From Paenibacillus prosopidis (lineage in GTDB: Bacteria; Bacillota; Bacilli; Paenibacillales; Paenibacillaceae): a stretch of DNA of 64,000 bases. The stretch's first letter is position 1; every line of letters begins with the position of its first letter. Of the stretch, positions 23,647-32,918 are shown one piece after another. Location: positions 1 to 64,000 of the forward strand of contig NZ_QPJD01000007.1 in assembly GCF_003337375.1 (NCBI RefSeq). Reading direction: 5' to 3'. A program made the position numbers and the translations under genes. The notes under the pieces were generated by a model that saw nothing but the letters and a program-made list of their open reading frames with translations, did no database searches and had not been told where the DNA came from.

Positions 23647-24246
23647 TTATTCCTCCGCTACAGCTGAAAGAAGACTAATCTTTAACAAAACCTTAATCTG
23701 GTCCTTCAGAAACTGGACATCCCGCACCGTAACAACATCGTCCGCCGGTAGATCAAGCGGAATAATAATCGGCTCGAGTAAGCTGACCGGCAATCCGATC
23801 TCTTTCACGGAGAGGGAGTTCGGCCTTAGCGCAATGTTCGGCGGCTGCCATTCCAAAGAGTAAACCGCATCAAGCTCAGCCGGAACACGGTCCCGGTACG
23901 TCACATTCAAGCGCGCAGCGAGCTTATCCTCTTCCAGCTCGAACGCCGCACCGTCCAGATGAATACCGTTCGCAAGCTCCATGGAGGACGCTCCCGCTTC
24001 ACGGCTTGCGAGCTTGCGCTCCAGATGCATTTTGATCATATTATTAATGTCTGCTTCGGTAAGCACAAACTCCGGCTTCAACCGTTTGGCCATGTCGAGC
24101 GCCTTCTCTTTCACATCGATAGATTCATAGGCCATGTCGAGCGGCTCGTCAGGCGCAATATAAGAAAGCAGCCACCATGCAGCCCCGCCAAGCAGCAAAA
24201 TAATAAGTACTACAGCGGTCAACAGTCTTCTAATGGCTTTCCGCAT
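23647..24246 (-). CDS. Membrane-anchored extracytoplasmic protein, possibly YpmS/DUF2140-like
   Basis: About 199 residues. Basic start RKAIRRLL, one membrane helix (TAVVLIILLLGGAAWWLLSYI), then an extracytoplasmic domain with FVLTEADINNMIKMHLERKL, YRDRVPAELDAVYSLEW, a SLSVKEIGLPVSLLEPIIIP strand pair and a helical tail. The order resembles YpmS-type proteins of Bacillales, but the match is by pattern only. ATG 24246 is chosen because GGAGGGGG precedes it; a longer frame has no such site. It is divergent from ilvA, and no function is assigned. Confidence 0.7.
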   Translation of the reverse strand: MRKAIRRLLTAVVLIILLLGGAAWWLLSYIAPDEPLDMAYESIDVKEKALDMAKRLKPEFVLTEADINNMIKMHLERKLASREAGASSMELANGIHLDGAAFELEEDKLAARLNVTYRDRVPAELDAVYSLEWQPPNIALRPNSLSVKEIGLPVSLLEPIIIPLDLPADDVVTVRDVQFLKDQIKVLLKISLLSAVAEE

Positions 24247-24387
24247 TCGGTACCCCCTCCACTTGTATCGAGCCTTACTATCCAATTTATTGATTAGACA
24301 CCGGCAGATGCGTCAATTCGCGTCCAAAGTGCTATAATGAATCATCTGATATGTTGTTGTTTATCGAAAGCCGAAAGGAAGTCGCCT

Positions 24388-25656
24388 ATGAATCCGAATA
24401 CCGCAGCTTTGGCCCGCATTGGGCTTGAAGAAATCGTCCAAGCGCAAATGCATTTAAAAGATGTCATTACGCGTACTCCGCTTCAATATAACCGGGTGCT
24501 GTCCGAACGCTACAACTGCAACGTTCTGCTGAAACGGGAGGACCTGCAGATCGTCCGCTCATTCAAAATACGCGGCGCGTATCATCTGATGCGCTCCCTT
24601 GCACCCGAAACGTTAGAAAAAGGCGTCGTATGCGCAAGCGCCGGCAACCATGCGCAAGGGGTAGCCTACTCCTGCCAGACGCTTGGCATTCCCGGCAAAA
24701 TCTATATGCCAAGCACGACGCCGCGCCAAAAGGTTAAGCAGGTGTCCTTCTTCGGCGGCTCGCAGGTTGAAGTCATCTTAACCGGCGATACCTTCGATGA
24801 CGCCTATGACGAGGCGATGACAGAAAGCAACCGCAGCGGCATGGCATTCATCCATCCGTTCGATGACCGGAAGATCATTGCCGGAAACGGGACCGTCGGT
24901 CAAGAGCTTATGGAGGCGGCTGATTCCGTTCCCGACTTTGTGTTCGTTACCGTCGGCGGAGGCGGGCTTGCTGCCGGTGTCTCCTCGTATGTGAAAATGG
25001 TGTCGCCTGCAACGAAAGTAATCGGCGTGGAGCCGGAAGGCGCTCCTTCTTTGCGGGTATCGCTTGATGCGGGAGAAGTTACCCCGCTGGATCAAATCGA
25101 CAAATTCGTTGATGGCGCAGCCGTTAAGCGGGTCGGTGATTTGACTTTTGCACTCTGCAGAGAGCTGCTAGATGACGTTATCGCTGTGCCGGAAGGCAAG
25201 GTTTGTACGACGCTTCTGGATTTGTATAATGAAAATGCTATCGTAGCCGAGCCTGCAGGCGCGCTGCCGATTGCCGCGCTTGATGCCTATCGCGATCAAA
25301 TTGAAGGCAAGACAGTCGTGTGCGTAGTGAGCGGCGGTAATAACGATGTCGACCGGATGCAGGAAATTAAGGAGCGTTCACTTATCTATGAGGGCTATAA
25401 GCATTACTTTATGGTAAGCTTCCCTCAGCGTGCCGGAGCTCTGAGGGAATTTCTCGACCAGGTGCTCGGGCCAAACGACGACATTACCCGTTTCGAATAC
25501 ACAAAAAAATCAAATAAAGACAACGGTCCCGCACTCGTCGGCATCGAGCTTAAGCATCGGGACGACTACGATCCGCTCGTCGAGCGGATGACCAAGAAAG
25601 GCTTTCAATTTTTGGAGCTGAACAAAGACCCTGTATTATTCAATCTACTCATTTGA
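24388..25656 (+). CDS. ilvA: Threonine ammonia-lyase (biosynthetic threonine deaminase)
   Basis: 422 residues, the short form with a single C-terminal regulatory domain, as in Bacillus subtilis IlvA. The PLP-binding Lys is in VRSFKIRGAYH (about residue 55), the substrate loop is ASAGNHAQGVAYS (about 85), and the glycine-rich phosphate loop is TVGGGGLAAGVSSY. The C-terminal part (after about 330) contains SFPQRAGALREFLDQVLG, the ACT-like feedback site. It converts threonine to 2-oxobutanoate for isoleucine synthesis. ATG 24388 has AAAGGAAG upstream. Monocistronic, with a terminator 11 bp after the stop. Confidence 0.95.
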   Translation: MNPNTAALARIGLEEIVQAQMHLKDVITRTPLQYNRVLSERYNCNVLLKREDLQIVRSFKIRGAYHLMRSLAPETLEKGVVCASAGNHAQGVAYSCQTLGIPGKIYMPSTTPRQKVKQVSFFGGSQVEVILTGDTFDDAYDEAMTESNRSGMAFIHPFDDRKIIAGNGTVGQELMEAADSVPDFVFVTVGGGGLAAGVSSYVKMVSPATKVIGVEPEGAPSLRVSLDAGEVTPLDQIDKFVDGAAVKRVGDLTFALCRELLDDVIAVPEGKVCTTLLDLYNENAIVAEPAGALPIAALDAYRDQIEGKTVVCVVSGGNNDVDRMQEIKERSLIYEGYKHYFMVSFPQRAGALREFLDQVLGPNDDITRFEYTKKSNKDNGPALVGIELKHRDDYDPLVERMTKKGFQFLELNKDPVLFNLLI

Positions 25657-25666
25657 TTTAAATTTA

Positions 25667-25705
25667 TCGCCCAGCTTCCTCTAAAGAAGGCTGGGCGATT
25701 ATTTG
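25667..25705 (+). terminator. Terminator after ilvA
   Basis: Stem TCGCCCAGC-TTC / GAA-GGCTGGGCGA followed by TTATTTGTTTT. It may also serve the convergent gene ending at 25708. Confidence 0.85.
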
Positions 25706-25707
25706 TT

Positions 25708-26685
25708 TTACCAGGCGTATGCGCGTGGCGCGTCGCCGCCGGGTCCAGGGAATATTTCATCGATGCGCTTCAGCGCCGATTCATCCAATTCGAGCTCCAC
25801 TGCGCGCAGTGAACGTCTGAATTGATCAAGCGTGCGCACGCCGATAATTGGAGCGGTTACGGCCGGATTAGCTAACAGCCATGCGAGTGATACAAGATCC
25901 TCCGGCTCGCCCAGCTCATCACAGAACGCTGAATAGGCTTCAAGCTGCTCGCGGTGCTGCTCGAAACGCTTCGAGTCGCCGCTGCGCCGGCCTCCGTCCT
26001 TACGGCGGTGGTTACCCGCAAGCAAGCCGCCATCGAGCGGACTCCACGGAATAACGCCAAGTCCAAGCGCCTTTGAGGCCGGCAGTACCTCCAGCTCGGG
26101 AAGACGGCAAAGCAAATTATATTTGTGCTGCTCGGATACGAGCCCCAGCGAGCCTCTCGCCCTCGCTTCGCCTTGCGCCACCGCGATATCCCACCCGGCA
26201 AAATTACTCGAGCCCACATAGCCGATCTTTCCTTGCGCCGCTGCTATTTCAAATGCTCCCCAAAGCTCACTCCAATTGACATTGCGGTCGACGTGGTGCA
26301 TTTGGTACAGCTCAATATGATCCGTTTGCAGACGCTTAAGGGAGCTTTCCAGATGTCTGCGAATTTTATAGGCTGATAAGCCCGGTTCCCGATTGGGACC
26401 GTCATATGTATCATGCATATCGCCGTATACTTTGGTAGCGAGTACTGTACGCTCACGGCGTCCGTCGCCCTGTTGAAACCATTTTCCAATAATCTCTTCC
26501 GTGCGCCCGGCGTTGTCGCCCCATCCGTAAATGTTAGCCGTATCGATAAAGTTAATTCCTGCATCGAGTGCAGCATCTAAAATACGAAATGATTCCTTCT
26601 CGTCGGTGTCCACGCCAAAATTCATTGTACCGAGACATAACCGGCTTACCCGAAGCCCCGATCTTCCTAAATTCGTGAATTGCAT
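25708..26685 (-). CDS. Aldo/keto reductase
   Basis: About 325 residues, AKR fold. It begins MQFTNLGRSGLRVSRLCLGT and has the catalytic set Asp in FIDTANIYGWGDN (Asp and Tyr, about residues 54-60), Lys in VLATKVYG (about 90) and His in LYQMHHVDR (about 133), with the NADPH-binding SNFAGWDIA and PIIGVRTLDQ near the end. The physiological substrate cannot be told. AAGGAG precedes two candidate ATGs (26694 and 26685); the second gives better spacing and the usual family start. A strong promoter lies 50-75 bp upstream. Monocistronic. Confidence 0.92.
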   Translation of the reverse strand: MQFTNLGRSGLRVSRLCLGTMNFGVDTDEKESFRILDAALDAGINFIDTANIYGWGDNAGRTEEIIGKWFQQGDGRRERTVLATKVYGDMHDTYDGPNREPGLSAYKIRRHLESSLKRLQTDHIELYQMHHVDRNVNWSELWGAFEIAAAQGKIGYVGSSNFAGWDIAVAQGEARARGSLGLVSEQHKYNLLCRLPELEVLPASKALGLGVIPWSPLDGGLLAGNHRRKDGGRRSGDSKRFEQHREQLEAYSAFCDELGEPEDLVSLAWLLANPAVTAPIIGVRTLDQFRRSLRAVELELDESALKRIDEIFPGPGGDAPRAYAW

Positions 26686-26732
26686 ACTAATCATCGCTCC
26701 TTCATTTTTGAAATAGGATGGATATACCAATC

Positions 26733-26761
26733 ATTATACAAAAATAATACAAAGTAACCAA
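26733..26761 (-). promoter_or_regulatory. Sigma-A-type promoter of the aldo/keto reductase
   Basis: On the minus strand TTGGTT (26761-26756), a 17-bp spacer and a perfect TATAAT (26738-26733). Confidence 0.65.
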
Positions 26762-26819
26762 TCAGCGTTCACGCTCTCTTTACAAATGTCCGCTACACTA
26801 GCGGCAGGAGGTGTACCCA

Positions 26820-27983
26820 ATGGTTCGTTTTGAAAACAATCGGCAGCCCAAATTATTAATCCTATACGCATCTTACGGTGAGGGTCACCTGCAGGTCGCC
26901 CGAGCCATTCGAGATGCCATGGAGGAGCAAGGCAATTATCGGACGGTGATGGTTGACCTGATGGCAGAGTCACACCCATGGCTGAATGAGGTCACAAGAC
27001 GTTTCTACTTAAAAAGCTACACCCACATGCCTTCGCTGTACGGCTGGATGTACGATTTCACAAGACCGATGAAGCATGATTCGCTGTTTGGCGGACTGCT
27101 CCATTCTTTTGGACGCGACAAAATAAGGCGCATTCTTGCCATTGAGCAGCCGGATGCCGTCGTCCATACCTTCCCGATCTTCGCTTTACCCGAGCTTAAA
27201 AGACGTATGAATTTCCACCCGCCTTCCTATGCTGTTATTACCGATTTTGATTTACACCGCCGCTGGGTGCATCCGAGCATCGAGCGCTATTATGTGGCGA
27301 CAGATGATTTGAAGCGGGAGCTTTCGCTGCTGGGCATTCCGAGCAGAAGCATTCAAGTGAGCGGCATTCCGCTCAAACGCGGTTTTCGCACAACGACTGC
27401 ATCTGCGGAGCTATATGAACGCTACAGGCTGCAGCCGGATAAACCTGTCGTCCTCATAATGGCCGGCGCACAGGGCGTCATGCCTGACGTTACGGAAATT
27501 TGCTCCGGTCTTCTGCAGGATTCAAATGTACAAATCGCACTTATATGCGGTCATAATAGCCTTCTAAAGGATTCAATCGAACAGCAATTCCGGCATCACA
27601 GCGGTTCTTCCCGACTGCATGTCTACGGCTTCGTGGATCAAATTCATGAGCTGATGGCACTCTCCAGCTGTCTCATTACAAAGCCTGGTGGCGTTACGCT
27701 CTCTGAAGCAATCGCGGCGGGGCTGCCTATTTTTACGTACCGGCCTGTTCCAGGCCAAGAGAAGCAAAACGCGCTTTATCTGCAATCCAAAGGCGCAGCT
27801 GTCATTGCGAATGATCCGGCGGAGCTAACCGAACAAATTTTGAAACTGATCGGCGACCCGCTGCGTCTTACTACTAGCAGGATGTCCATCGCACAGCTTC
27901 AAACGTCACAAACGGCCGCGGATAGCATCGTTTTGGATATCTTATCCAACTTGCGTATAATGGAAAGAGCATCAATTCTTTAA
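26820..27983 (+). CDS. UgtP/MGDG-synthase-like glycosyltransferase (GT28 type)
   Basis: 387 residues. N-terminal acceptor domain KLLILYASYGEGHLQVARAI (the SxGxGH signature of diacylglycerol glucosyl- and galactosyltransferases), AVVHTFPIF, and a C-terminal nucleotide-sugar domain with LIMAGAQGVMPDV and the SSCLITKPGGVTLSEAIAAG motif. Family members transfer glucose to diacylglycerol to make membrane glycolipids and lipoteichoic-acid anchors. The exact sugar and number of transfers are not readable. GGAGG lies before ATG 26820. It heads a plus-strand run with an MFS transporter and a TVP38-like protein, suggesting a membrane-lipid theme. Confidence 0.85.
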   Translation: MVRFENNRQPKLLILYASYGEGHLQVARAIRDAMEEQGNYRTVMVDLMAESHPWLNEVTRRFYLKSYTHMPSLYGWMYDFTRPMKHDSLFGGLLHSFGRDKIRRILAIEQPDAVVHTFPIFALPELKRRMNFHPPSYAVITDFDLHRRWVHPSIERYYVATDDLKRELSLLGIPSRSIQVSGIPLKRGFRTTTASAELYERYRLQPDKPVVLIMAGAQGVMPDVTEICSGLLQDSNVQIALICGHNSLLKDSIEQQFRHHSGSSRLHVYGFVDQIHELMALSSCLITKPGGVTLSEAIAAGLPIFTYRPVPGQEKQNALYLQSKGAAVIANDPAELTEQILKLIGDPLRLTTSRMSIAQLQTSQTAADSIVLDILSNLRIMERASIL

Positions 27984-28003
27984 CTTAAAAAAGGAGCTTG
28001 TCC

Positions 28004-29197
28004 GTGCGCACAGATCAGAATGCTTGGTTTGGAGCGGAGATGCGCCTCATCTCCGTTATATTGTTTATCGTAGAATTTGTCCGAGGGGCTGTTCTCGTGA
28101 GCCTGCTGCCGATTTACGGAGCAAAAACGTTAGGCTTGGCACCCGATGTAATCGGCGCAGCCATATCCGCCCACTATATAACCGACACGATTCTTAAAAT
28201 GGCCATTGGCTATTTGCTGGACCGCTTCTCCATACGTATCGTTGTTCAACTCGGACTGATCGTTTCGCTGGCGGGTGTTTACTTGCTGCAGTTCGCCGAG
28301 CTTCCATGGATGTTCATCGGGGCGGCCGCTCTATACGGGATCGGGATGTCACCGATCTGGATCGTCTGTCTGACGAAGGTATCCGAGCAGCAGCGCGCCA
28401 CGCAGATGGGTTTTCTATATACGATCTGGATGGTCGGGCTGGGGAGCGGACCGATTGTTTGTAATATTTTGCTCGATTACAGCGCATCGTTCACGTACAA
28501 ATTGCTTGTCACCATGTCGGTGCTTGCCTGCTTGCTAACACTCTTCATGCGCAAAGGGAAAGCCGTTACGCCACATCGAATGCCGCTGCGCGAGCAATTC
28601 ACCATTTTGAAAGACAGACTTAGCCATATGAAGCTATTGCTGCCGGGGATGATTTTACAGACGACGGGTGCGAGCATGCTCGTCCCTATTTTGCCAAGCT
28701 TCGCCGATAAAGAGCTCGGGCTTTCGGGTACGCAATACTCGATATTGCTCACGGTCGGCGGAATATGTGCAGCAGCCGGGCTAATTCCAATGGGTAAGCT
28801 TTCAGACAAGCTTGGAGGCAAAAAGTGGTTTCTCGTCGCCGGCTTCGGTGTTTTCGCCCTCGGGCTGTATATGCTGGCCTCAGGCCTCACGTTCTGGTAT
28901 TGTTTACTTATAGCTATTGCTTTGGGCGTGTCCTATGCCGCTATTCTGCCTGCGTGGAACGCACTGCTCGCAGCCTATGTACCGCCAAAACAAGAGGGGC
29001 TCGGCTGGGGCATATTGTCCACCGTTGAAGGGATTGGCGTCATGATCGGCCCGGTGGCCGGCGGCTTTATCGCCGCTTGGAACGGTGACACCGCTGTGTT
29101 CTGGATCAGCGCCATCCTGTTTGGGCTTATCGGTTTATTTTATTTATGGTTTCCTTTTCATGCATTTGCTCCAAGTGGAGAAGCTACAAACAAGTAG
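28004..29197 (+). CDS. Major facilitator superfamily transporter
   Basis: About 397 residues with 12 predicted membrane helices. It carries the MFS loop signatures GYLLDRFSIRIVVQLG (after helix 2) and GKLSDKLGGKKW (after helix 8). The start is GTG with AAGGAG seven bases upstream. It begins 20 bp after the glycosyltransferase stop, so the two are probably co-transcribed. The substrate is unknown; lipid-linked or drug export by neighbourhood is a guess. Confidence 0.88.
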   Translation: MRTDQNAWFGAEMRLISVILFIVEFVRGAVLVSLLPIYGAKTLGLAPDVIGAAISAHYITDTILKMAIGYLLDRFSIRIVVQLGLIVSLAGVYLLQFAELPWMFIGAAALYGIGMSPIWIVCLTKVSEQQRATQMGFLYTIWMVGLGSGPIVCNILLDYSASFTYKLLVTMSVLACLLTLFMRKGKAVTPHRMPLREQFTILKDRLSHMKLLLPGMILQTTGASMLVPILPSFADKELGLSGTQYSILLTVGGICAAAGLIPMGKLSDKLGGKKWFLVAGFGVFALGLYMLASGLTFWYCLLIAIALGVSYAAILPAWNALLAAYVPPKQEGLGWGILSTVEGIGVMIGPVAGGFIAAWNGDTAVFWISAILFGLIGLFYLWFPFHAFAPSGEATNK

Positions 29198-29212
29198 AAC
29201 GGGGTTAGATCT

Positions 29213-29821
29213 ATGGAAGATTGGCAAAATTGGCTGCAATATATAAAGCATTTGGATCTCGATTCGATTCAATGGACGCTGGAAAGCTACTCCCAGTGGG
29301 GACCCTTGCCCGGCATACTGCTTCCGATGGTTGAGTCCTTCCTTCCCGTCTTGCCGTTATTTCTCATCATTGCGGCTAACGCCAACATATACGGCCTTTG
29401 GCTCGGGTTTATACTCTCATGGATCGGCGTCACAGCCGGGGCAATAAGCGTATTTTGGATCAGCCGCAAGCTTGGAACTAATGTTAAGGGATGGCTGGAG
29501 CGACGATTTCCAAAATCGGCACGGTTTTTCAATTGGGTTGAACGAAAAGGATTCACGCCGTTATTTTTGCTAGCCTGCTTTCCATTCACGCCATCGGTGG
29601 TCATTACCGTCGTCTCCGGTCTGAGCAAAGTGCCCTTCCGTACGTTTCTGCTGGCTACCCTGCTTGGCAAAGCGGTCATGATATTCAGCATTTCTCTGAT
29701 TAGCTTCGATATCGGCAATCTCGCCGATGAGCCATGGCGTATTTTCGTCACGGTTACTGCCGTACTCGTCATGTGGTTTGGCGGCAAACGGCTGGAATCC
29801 CGCTATCAAGTGAACGGGTGA
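29213..29821 (+). CDS. TVP38/TMEM64-family (VTT domain) membrane protein
   Basis: 202 residues with about five hydrophobic segments. The VTT/SNARE-associated core reads SFLPVLPLFLIIAANA, then ISRKLGTNVKGWLERRF, then ACFPFTPSVVITVVSGLSK, typical of the TVP38/TMEM64 branch of DedA-like proteins. These are implicated in phospholipid scrambling or flipping. It starts 15 bp after the MFS gene and ends next to the zinc-ribbon gene, so it belongs to the same operon. Assignment rests on motif pattern and length. Confidence 0.85.
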   Translation: MEDWQNWLQYIKHLDLDSIQWTLESYSQWGPLPGILLPMVESFLPVLPLFLIIAANANIYGLWLGFILSWIGVTAGAISVFWISRKLGTNVKGWLERRFPKSARFFNWVERKGFTPLFLLACFPFTPSVVITVVSGLSKVPFRTFLLATLLGKAVMIFSISLISFDIGNLADEPWRIFVTVTAVLVMWFGGKRLESRYQVNG

Positions 29822-29831
29822 GGTGACGATT

Positions 29832-30203
29832 TTGACTATAATAGCTGGCTGGGCGGCGCATCTGGCGCTGCCCTTATTTACTTGGTTCGACGTTGGGGCG
29901 ACGATCATCGTTCTCACCATAGCTGCATTGCTGCTCGGCGGCATGTTTATGTTCGTACGAATAGCCTCGGACGATTCCGACAGGCACAAAGAGTTGAAGG
30001 AAATGGTCGAGACGCTATTCGGGACGCCTGCCCATCTCCGCCAGCACGCTGAACCTCAATCAAACAAAGATCCTGCCAAATCCACAGGCACTGCTGTTTC
30101 CGCCGCTGCAGCAGCTCCATTTTCCGAGCCGTGTCCCGCTTGCAGTGAGACAATCACAGAACGGGACATCGAGTGTCCCTCCTGCGGACTCCGATTATTG
30201 TAA
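29832..30203 (+). CDS. Membrane protein with C-terminal zinc ribbon
   Basis: About 123 residues. Two hydrophobic segments (IIAGWAAHLALPLFTWF and ATIIVLTIAALLLGGMFMFV), a charged helix, an Ala/Pro linker, then a zinc ribbon CPACSETITERDIECPSCGL with two CxxC knuckles. The start is uncertain: TTG 29832 with GAGGTG six bases upstream is preferred over GTG 29823. Coupled to the TVP38-like gene. Zinc-ribbon tails of this kind occur on many small Bacillales membrane proteins; the role is unknown. Confidence 0.75.
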   Translation: MTIIAGWAAHLALPLFTWFDVGATIIVLTIAALLLGGMFMFVRIASDDSDRHKELKEMVETLFGTPAHLRQHAEPQSNKDPAKSTGTAVSAAAAAPFSEPCPACSETITERDIECPSCGLRLL

Positions 30204-30334
30204 ATATGACGACAAAGCGTCTTCCTGCCTCTAACCTGGACTCATACATTTCTTCCTTTTGTGGCAAACTGTTGAGGATCTTCTCTTCTTGTGAAGATAA
30301 GAAGTAACGATGAAAACCTCAGGAGGGTGACCAT

Positions 30335-30478
30335 ATGTCAGGCGAACATGCATCCGATATGCAAAAAAAGGCCAGCAAATTGCAAGCTCAGGCCGACCGT
30401 AACAAAGCCAGCAAACAAGCTGCCAGCGAGCTGCAGTCAGAAGCCGACCGTGCAGCGGTGCCGAAGCACGGATTATAA
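30335..30478 (+). CDS. Small helical protein, 47 aa, unknown
   Basis: AGGAGG lies before the ATG. The peptide is almost entirely Ala, Lys, Gln and Glu and contains an internal near-repeat (KLQAQADRNKAS and ELQSEADRAA), so it should form an amphipathic helix or coiled coil. It looks like a small stress- or spore-type protein, but no family is recognised. It precedes another small gene by 23 bp on the same strand. Confidence 0.65.
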   Translation: MSGEHASDMQKKASKLQAQADRNKASKQAASELQSEADRAAVPKHGL

Positions 30479-30501
30479 GCATAGGAAGGTTGGTTGACAC
30501 G

Positions 30502-30798
30502 ATGAGCGATCAAGATCATTATGAGATGAAGCCGATTTCGGGTGAACGGGTTGAGGTCAAGGGCACATATAGAAATGAATGGGGACGCGAAGAACAGCTG
30601 GAACGCGGTGATTTGTTTCCCGCTGACGTTATGCTTGGATCGACAGAATGGGAGCTCGTTGAGCTGCAATTCAATAATCATCACAAAGGACATACTGATC
30701 CGCGATTGATTCCGCATGATGACGATGACAATCCGGAAGCTCATATGCAGCATCCCCGCCGTCACGAGGGCAGCAATAAAAATCGGGACGATCAATAA
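30502..30798 (+). CDS. Small hydrophilic protein, 98 aa, faintly YjzC-like
   Basis: AGGAAGG precedes the ATG. The middle part, GTYRNEWGREEQLERGDLFP followed by a Trp-containing ELVELQF strand, recalls small YjzC-type proteins of Bacillales (a GxY... then ..GDxFP pattern). The tail is unusual: acidic then His/Arg-rich (HDDDDNPEAHMQHPRRH), which could bind metal. The resemblance is weak and function is not assigned. A hairpin repeat follows at 30836. Confidence 0.6.
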   Translation: MSDQDHYEMKPISGERVEVKGTYRNEWGREEQLERGDLFPADVMLGSTEWELVELQFNNHHKGHTDPRLIPHDDDDNPEAHMQHPRRHEGSNKNRDDQ

Positions 30799-30835
30799 CG
30801 CAAAGCGATTCTTTTGACAAGACCTTATTGCTAAT

Positions 30836-30900
30836 CTAGACCCAGCTAAAAACAGCAGGTCGGAGCGCTGGATTCAGCTAGCCTCCTACCTGCTGTTTAT
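30836..30900 (+). repeat. 65-bp repeat with terminator-like hairpin, copy 1
   Basis: Nearly identical to 32919-32982, same orientation. It folds as AAACAGCAGGT / ACCTGCTGTTT with an inner GCTGGATTCAGC stem. It may terminate the small-gene run. The two copies bracket the esterase gene. Confidence 0.85.
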
Positions 30901-31016
30901 GTTTCTTTAGCACTTTCTACATCAGAAACCTTACATATGAGCCGAAAAAGCTGTATCTGCTGCTTAGGTTTGACGCTTACCGATAAACAAACCCTTTGGA
31001 TTCATCAACGAATTAT

Positions 31017-32351
31017 TTACTTATTCAATGACTGGGAAGCTAACCATTCCATGAGGGTTGTCTCTTTACCGTTGATCGTTTCTTTCACATCGTTGTTATA
31101 GACATAAATCCAGGAATTATGCCCGCCGTATTCGTATGGCATACCGTCGGAATTCTTGTACAAGCCTGACGTATCGATCACATTATTAAATAAGGAAAGG
31201 TGAACGTTTTTTGCCCCGGCTTGAACCAAACGGTTGTACGTAGGCACGGTGTATTGATCCGGAGGCACGACCGTGTCGGTTTTGGCCGCAATAAACCAGA
31301 TGGGAATCTCCTTCATGTTCTGGATGTCTTCGTCCGTCACGAGCGTATCCCGTAAAGACTCGCATGTAGGGAAGGCGGCGGCAAAATAATCTGCATAGTC
31401 GCGAATCATCAACATCGTCATATAACCGCCGTTGGAATCTCCGCCGATATAGATTCGATTCGTGTCTATGTCCTTGTTATTCTCTGCATAATCTTTAATG
31501 AATGCCATAAGCGAATCCTGGTATTTCGATGTGCCGTCCCCAAACCCGGTAAAACCATCCATCCAATAAGTCGGTGTCTGAGGCGCCAAAACATACGCTC
31601 CGTCAAAATAGGATTGAATCTGTTCCGAAGCAAAGTTGGCCGCCTTATTGGCAGAAATCGGAATCGTCGGGTCTGTGCCTCCTTCTCCGAATCCATGCAG
31701 CCATATAATCAAGGGATTCTTATGGTTGTCTTGTGCCGGTGCAAAGTCAGCATACGTCAATGTTATGTCGTTGTATGTCACTTTGCCGTTTGTAAAATCG
31801 TCTACCAGTTCTCTGACTCCGCCTGTAAACGTACCCGCAACCAATCCTGTTATATCACCGGCAGGTGTCTTGATTTCTTTTTGTTGGGTAATGGTATATT
31901 TATTTTCAGTCCATGCGTTGAATCCTGGGGGCCAGACAAAGTTAAGGGCGGACCCTAATGATAATTCCGGACCGATTTCCATTTCCAATACGGCATATTT
32001 GCCAGTCTGAACGGCCGGATTTCCGTCTTTATCCGAGACGTACGCATTGATTACTTTTCGATAGCCTTTCTCAAATAGGGGATTTGCTAATCGGCTGTCG
32101 CTTCTTTCGACATACACGTTGAAGGTATCCGCTGTTACCGCACCCTTCGCAACCGGTTTGCCCAAATCGACGATGACCTTGGTGATAACGGCTCCCCAAT
32201 CTTCAATTTCCGTAACCGTTCGATAAGAGGCAGAGTGCGTTTTAACATCCTTGGCCAATACCCCGGTGCTAATAGAGAGAACTGTGCTGGCTGCTAATAT
32301 ACTCATCATGGCTGTTTTCACGTGTTTACTGATGCTTTTTTTATTAACCAT
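31017..32351 (-). CDS. Secreted esterase / prolyl-oligopeptidase-type hydrolase with N-terminal Ig-like domain
   Basis: 444 residues. Signal peptide MVNKKSISKHVKTAMMSIL...GVLA; a beta-rich domain (about 30-200) like the Ig-like N-domain of EstA-type carboxylesterases; then an alpha/beta-hydrolase: oxyanion strand LIIWLHGFGEGGTD, nucleophile Ser in IYIGGDSNGGYM (about 320), acid Asp in WFIAAKTDTVVPPDQ, and His in GGHNSWIYVYNND. Acyl esters or short polyesters are likely extracellular substrates. GGAGG precedes ATG 32351. The gene is bracketed by 65-bp direct repeats, and a cre-like site lies upstream, so it may be an inserted, catabolite-repressed gene. Confidence 0.88.
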   Translation of the reverse strand: MVNKKSISKHVKTAMMSILAASTVLSISTGVLAKDVKTHSASYRTVTEIEDWGAVITKVIVDLGKPVAKGAVTADTFNVYVERSDSRLANPLFEKGYRKVINAYVSDKDGNPAVQTGKYAVLEMEIGPELSLGSALNFVWPPGFNAWTENKYTITQQKEIKTPAGDITGLVAGTFTGGVRELVDDFTNGKVTYNDITLTYADFAPAQDNHKNPLIIWLHGFGEGGTDPTIPISANKAANFASEQIQSYFDGAYVLAPQTPTYWMDGFTGFGDGTSKYQDSLMAFIKDYAENNKDIDTNRIYIGGDSNGGYMTMLMIRDYADYFAAAFPTCESLRDTLVTDEDIQNMKEIPIWFIAAKTDTVVPPDQYTVPTYNRLVQAGAKNVHLSLFNNVIDTSGLYKNSDGMPYEYGGHNSWIYVYNNDVKETINGKETTLMEWLASQSLNK

Positions 32352-32626
32352 TGACAACCTGCCTCCTAGATATTTAATATTGCTTTGATTTCTGATAATC
32401 CATCCAAAAATCGGCTTTCTCATCACTCAGCTTTTGAAGAGAGGGCGTAGTCCGTCTCCGTCCAATACTCCGCTCCCAACGTTACCCCTTTTTCATTTGA
32501 TTACCTCCCAATGAGTTGGAATCGTATGCTAACCGGCAAGCCGGATGTAGCCTTTAGCCTTTGACCGCGTTCTTGATATCGTTCAATAGGATGCATGCTC
32601 AATGTCATCCCCCGACTATCATTAAC

Positions 32627-32640
32627 TGGTAACGCTTTCA
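32627..32640 (-). promoter_or_regulatory. cre-like CcpA site upstream of the esterase
   Basis: On the minus strand TGAAAGCGTTACCA matches the cre consensus TGWAANCGNTNWCA at 13 of 14 positions, about 280 bp upstream of the esterase ATG. Binding by CcpA is predicted, not shown. Confidence 0.55.
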
Positions 32641-32841
32641 TAAGTAATGATAAGGGGTTCGCAAATCTCCAACTACCATAAATCCGTCATGCCGCTGTCA
32701 AGATTCCGTTATTTTCCGCCAGAACAGCTTCCATGGATGAAGGCAGCTTATGCTGGAACCTTTTGCGGCCATTAGGATGAATCTATTCTGGCATGGTCGG
32801 CAACGTTTGACAGGTGTGCTATATTTGACGCCTACGTTTTC

Positions 32842-32902
32842 GTGATGCTGCTCATGATGCTGTTGGTGATGCTGTTTGGTGATGCTGTTTGGTGGTGCTG
32901 CT
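32842..32902. repeat. Short imperfect tandem repeat GATGCTGTTTGGT
   Basis: Four to five units of 12-13 bp (TGATGCTGCTCA, TGATGCTGTTGG, TGATGCTGTTTGG, TGGTGCTGCTGG) directly before the second hairpin repeat. Confidence 0.8.
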
Positions 32903-32918
32903 GGCCAGGTGCTTTGAG

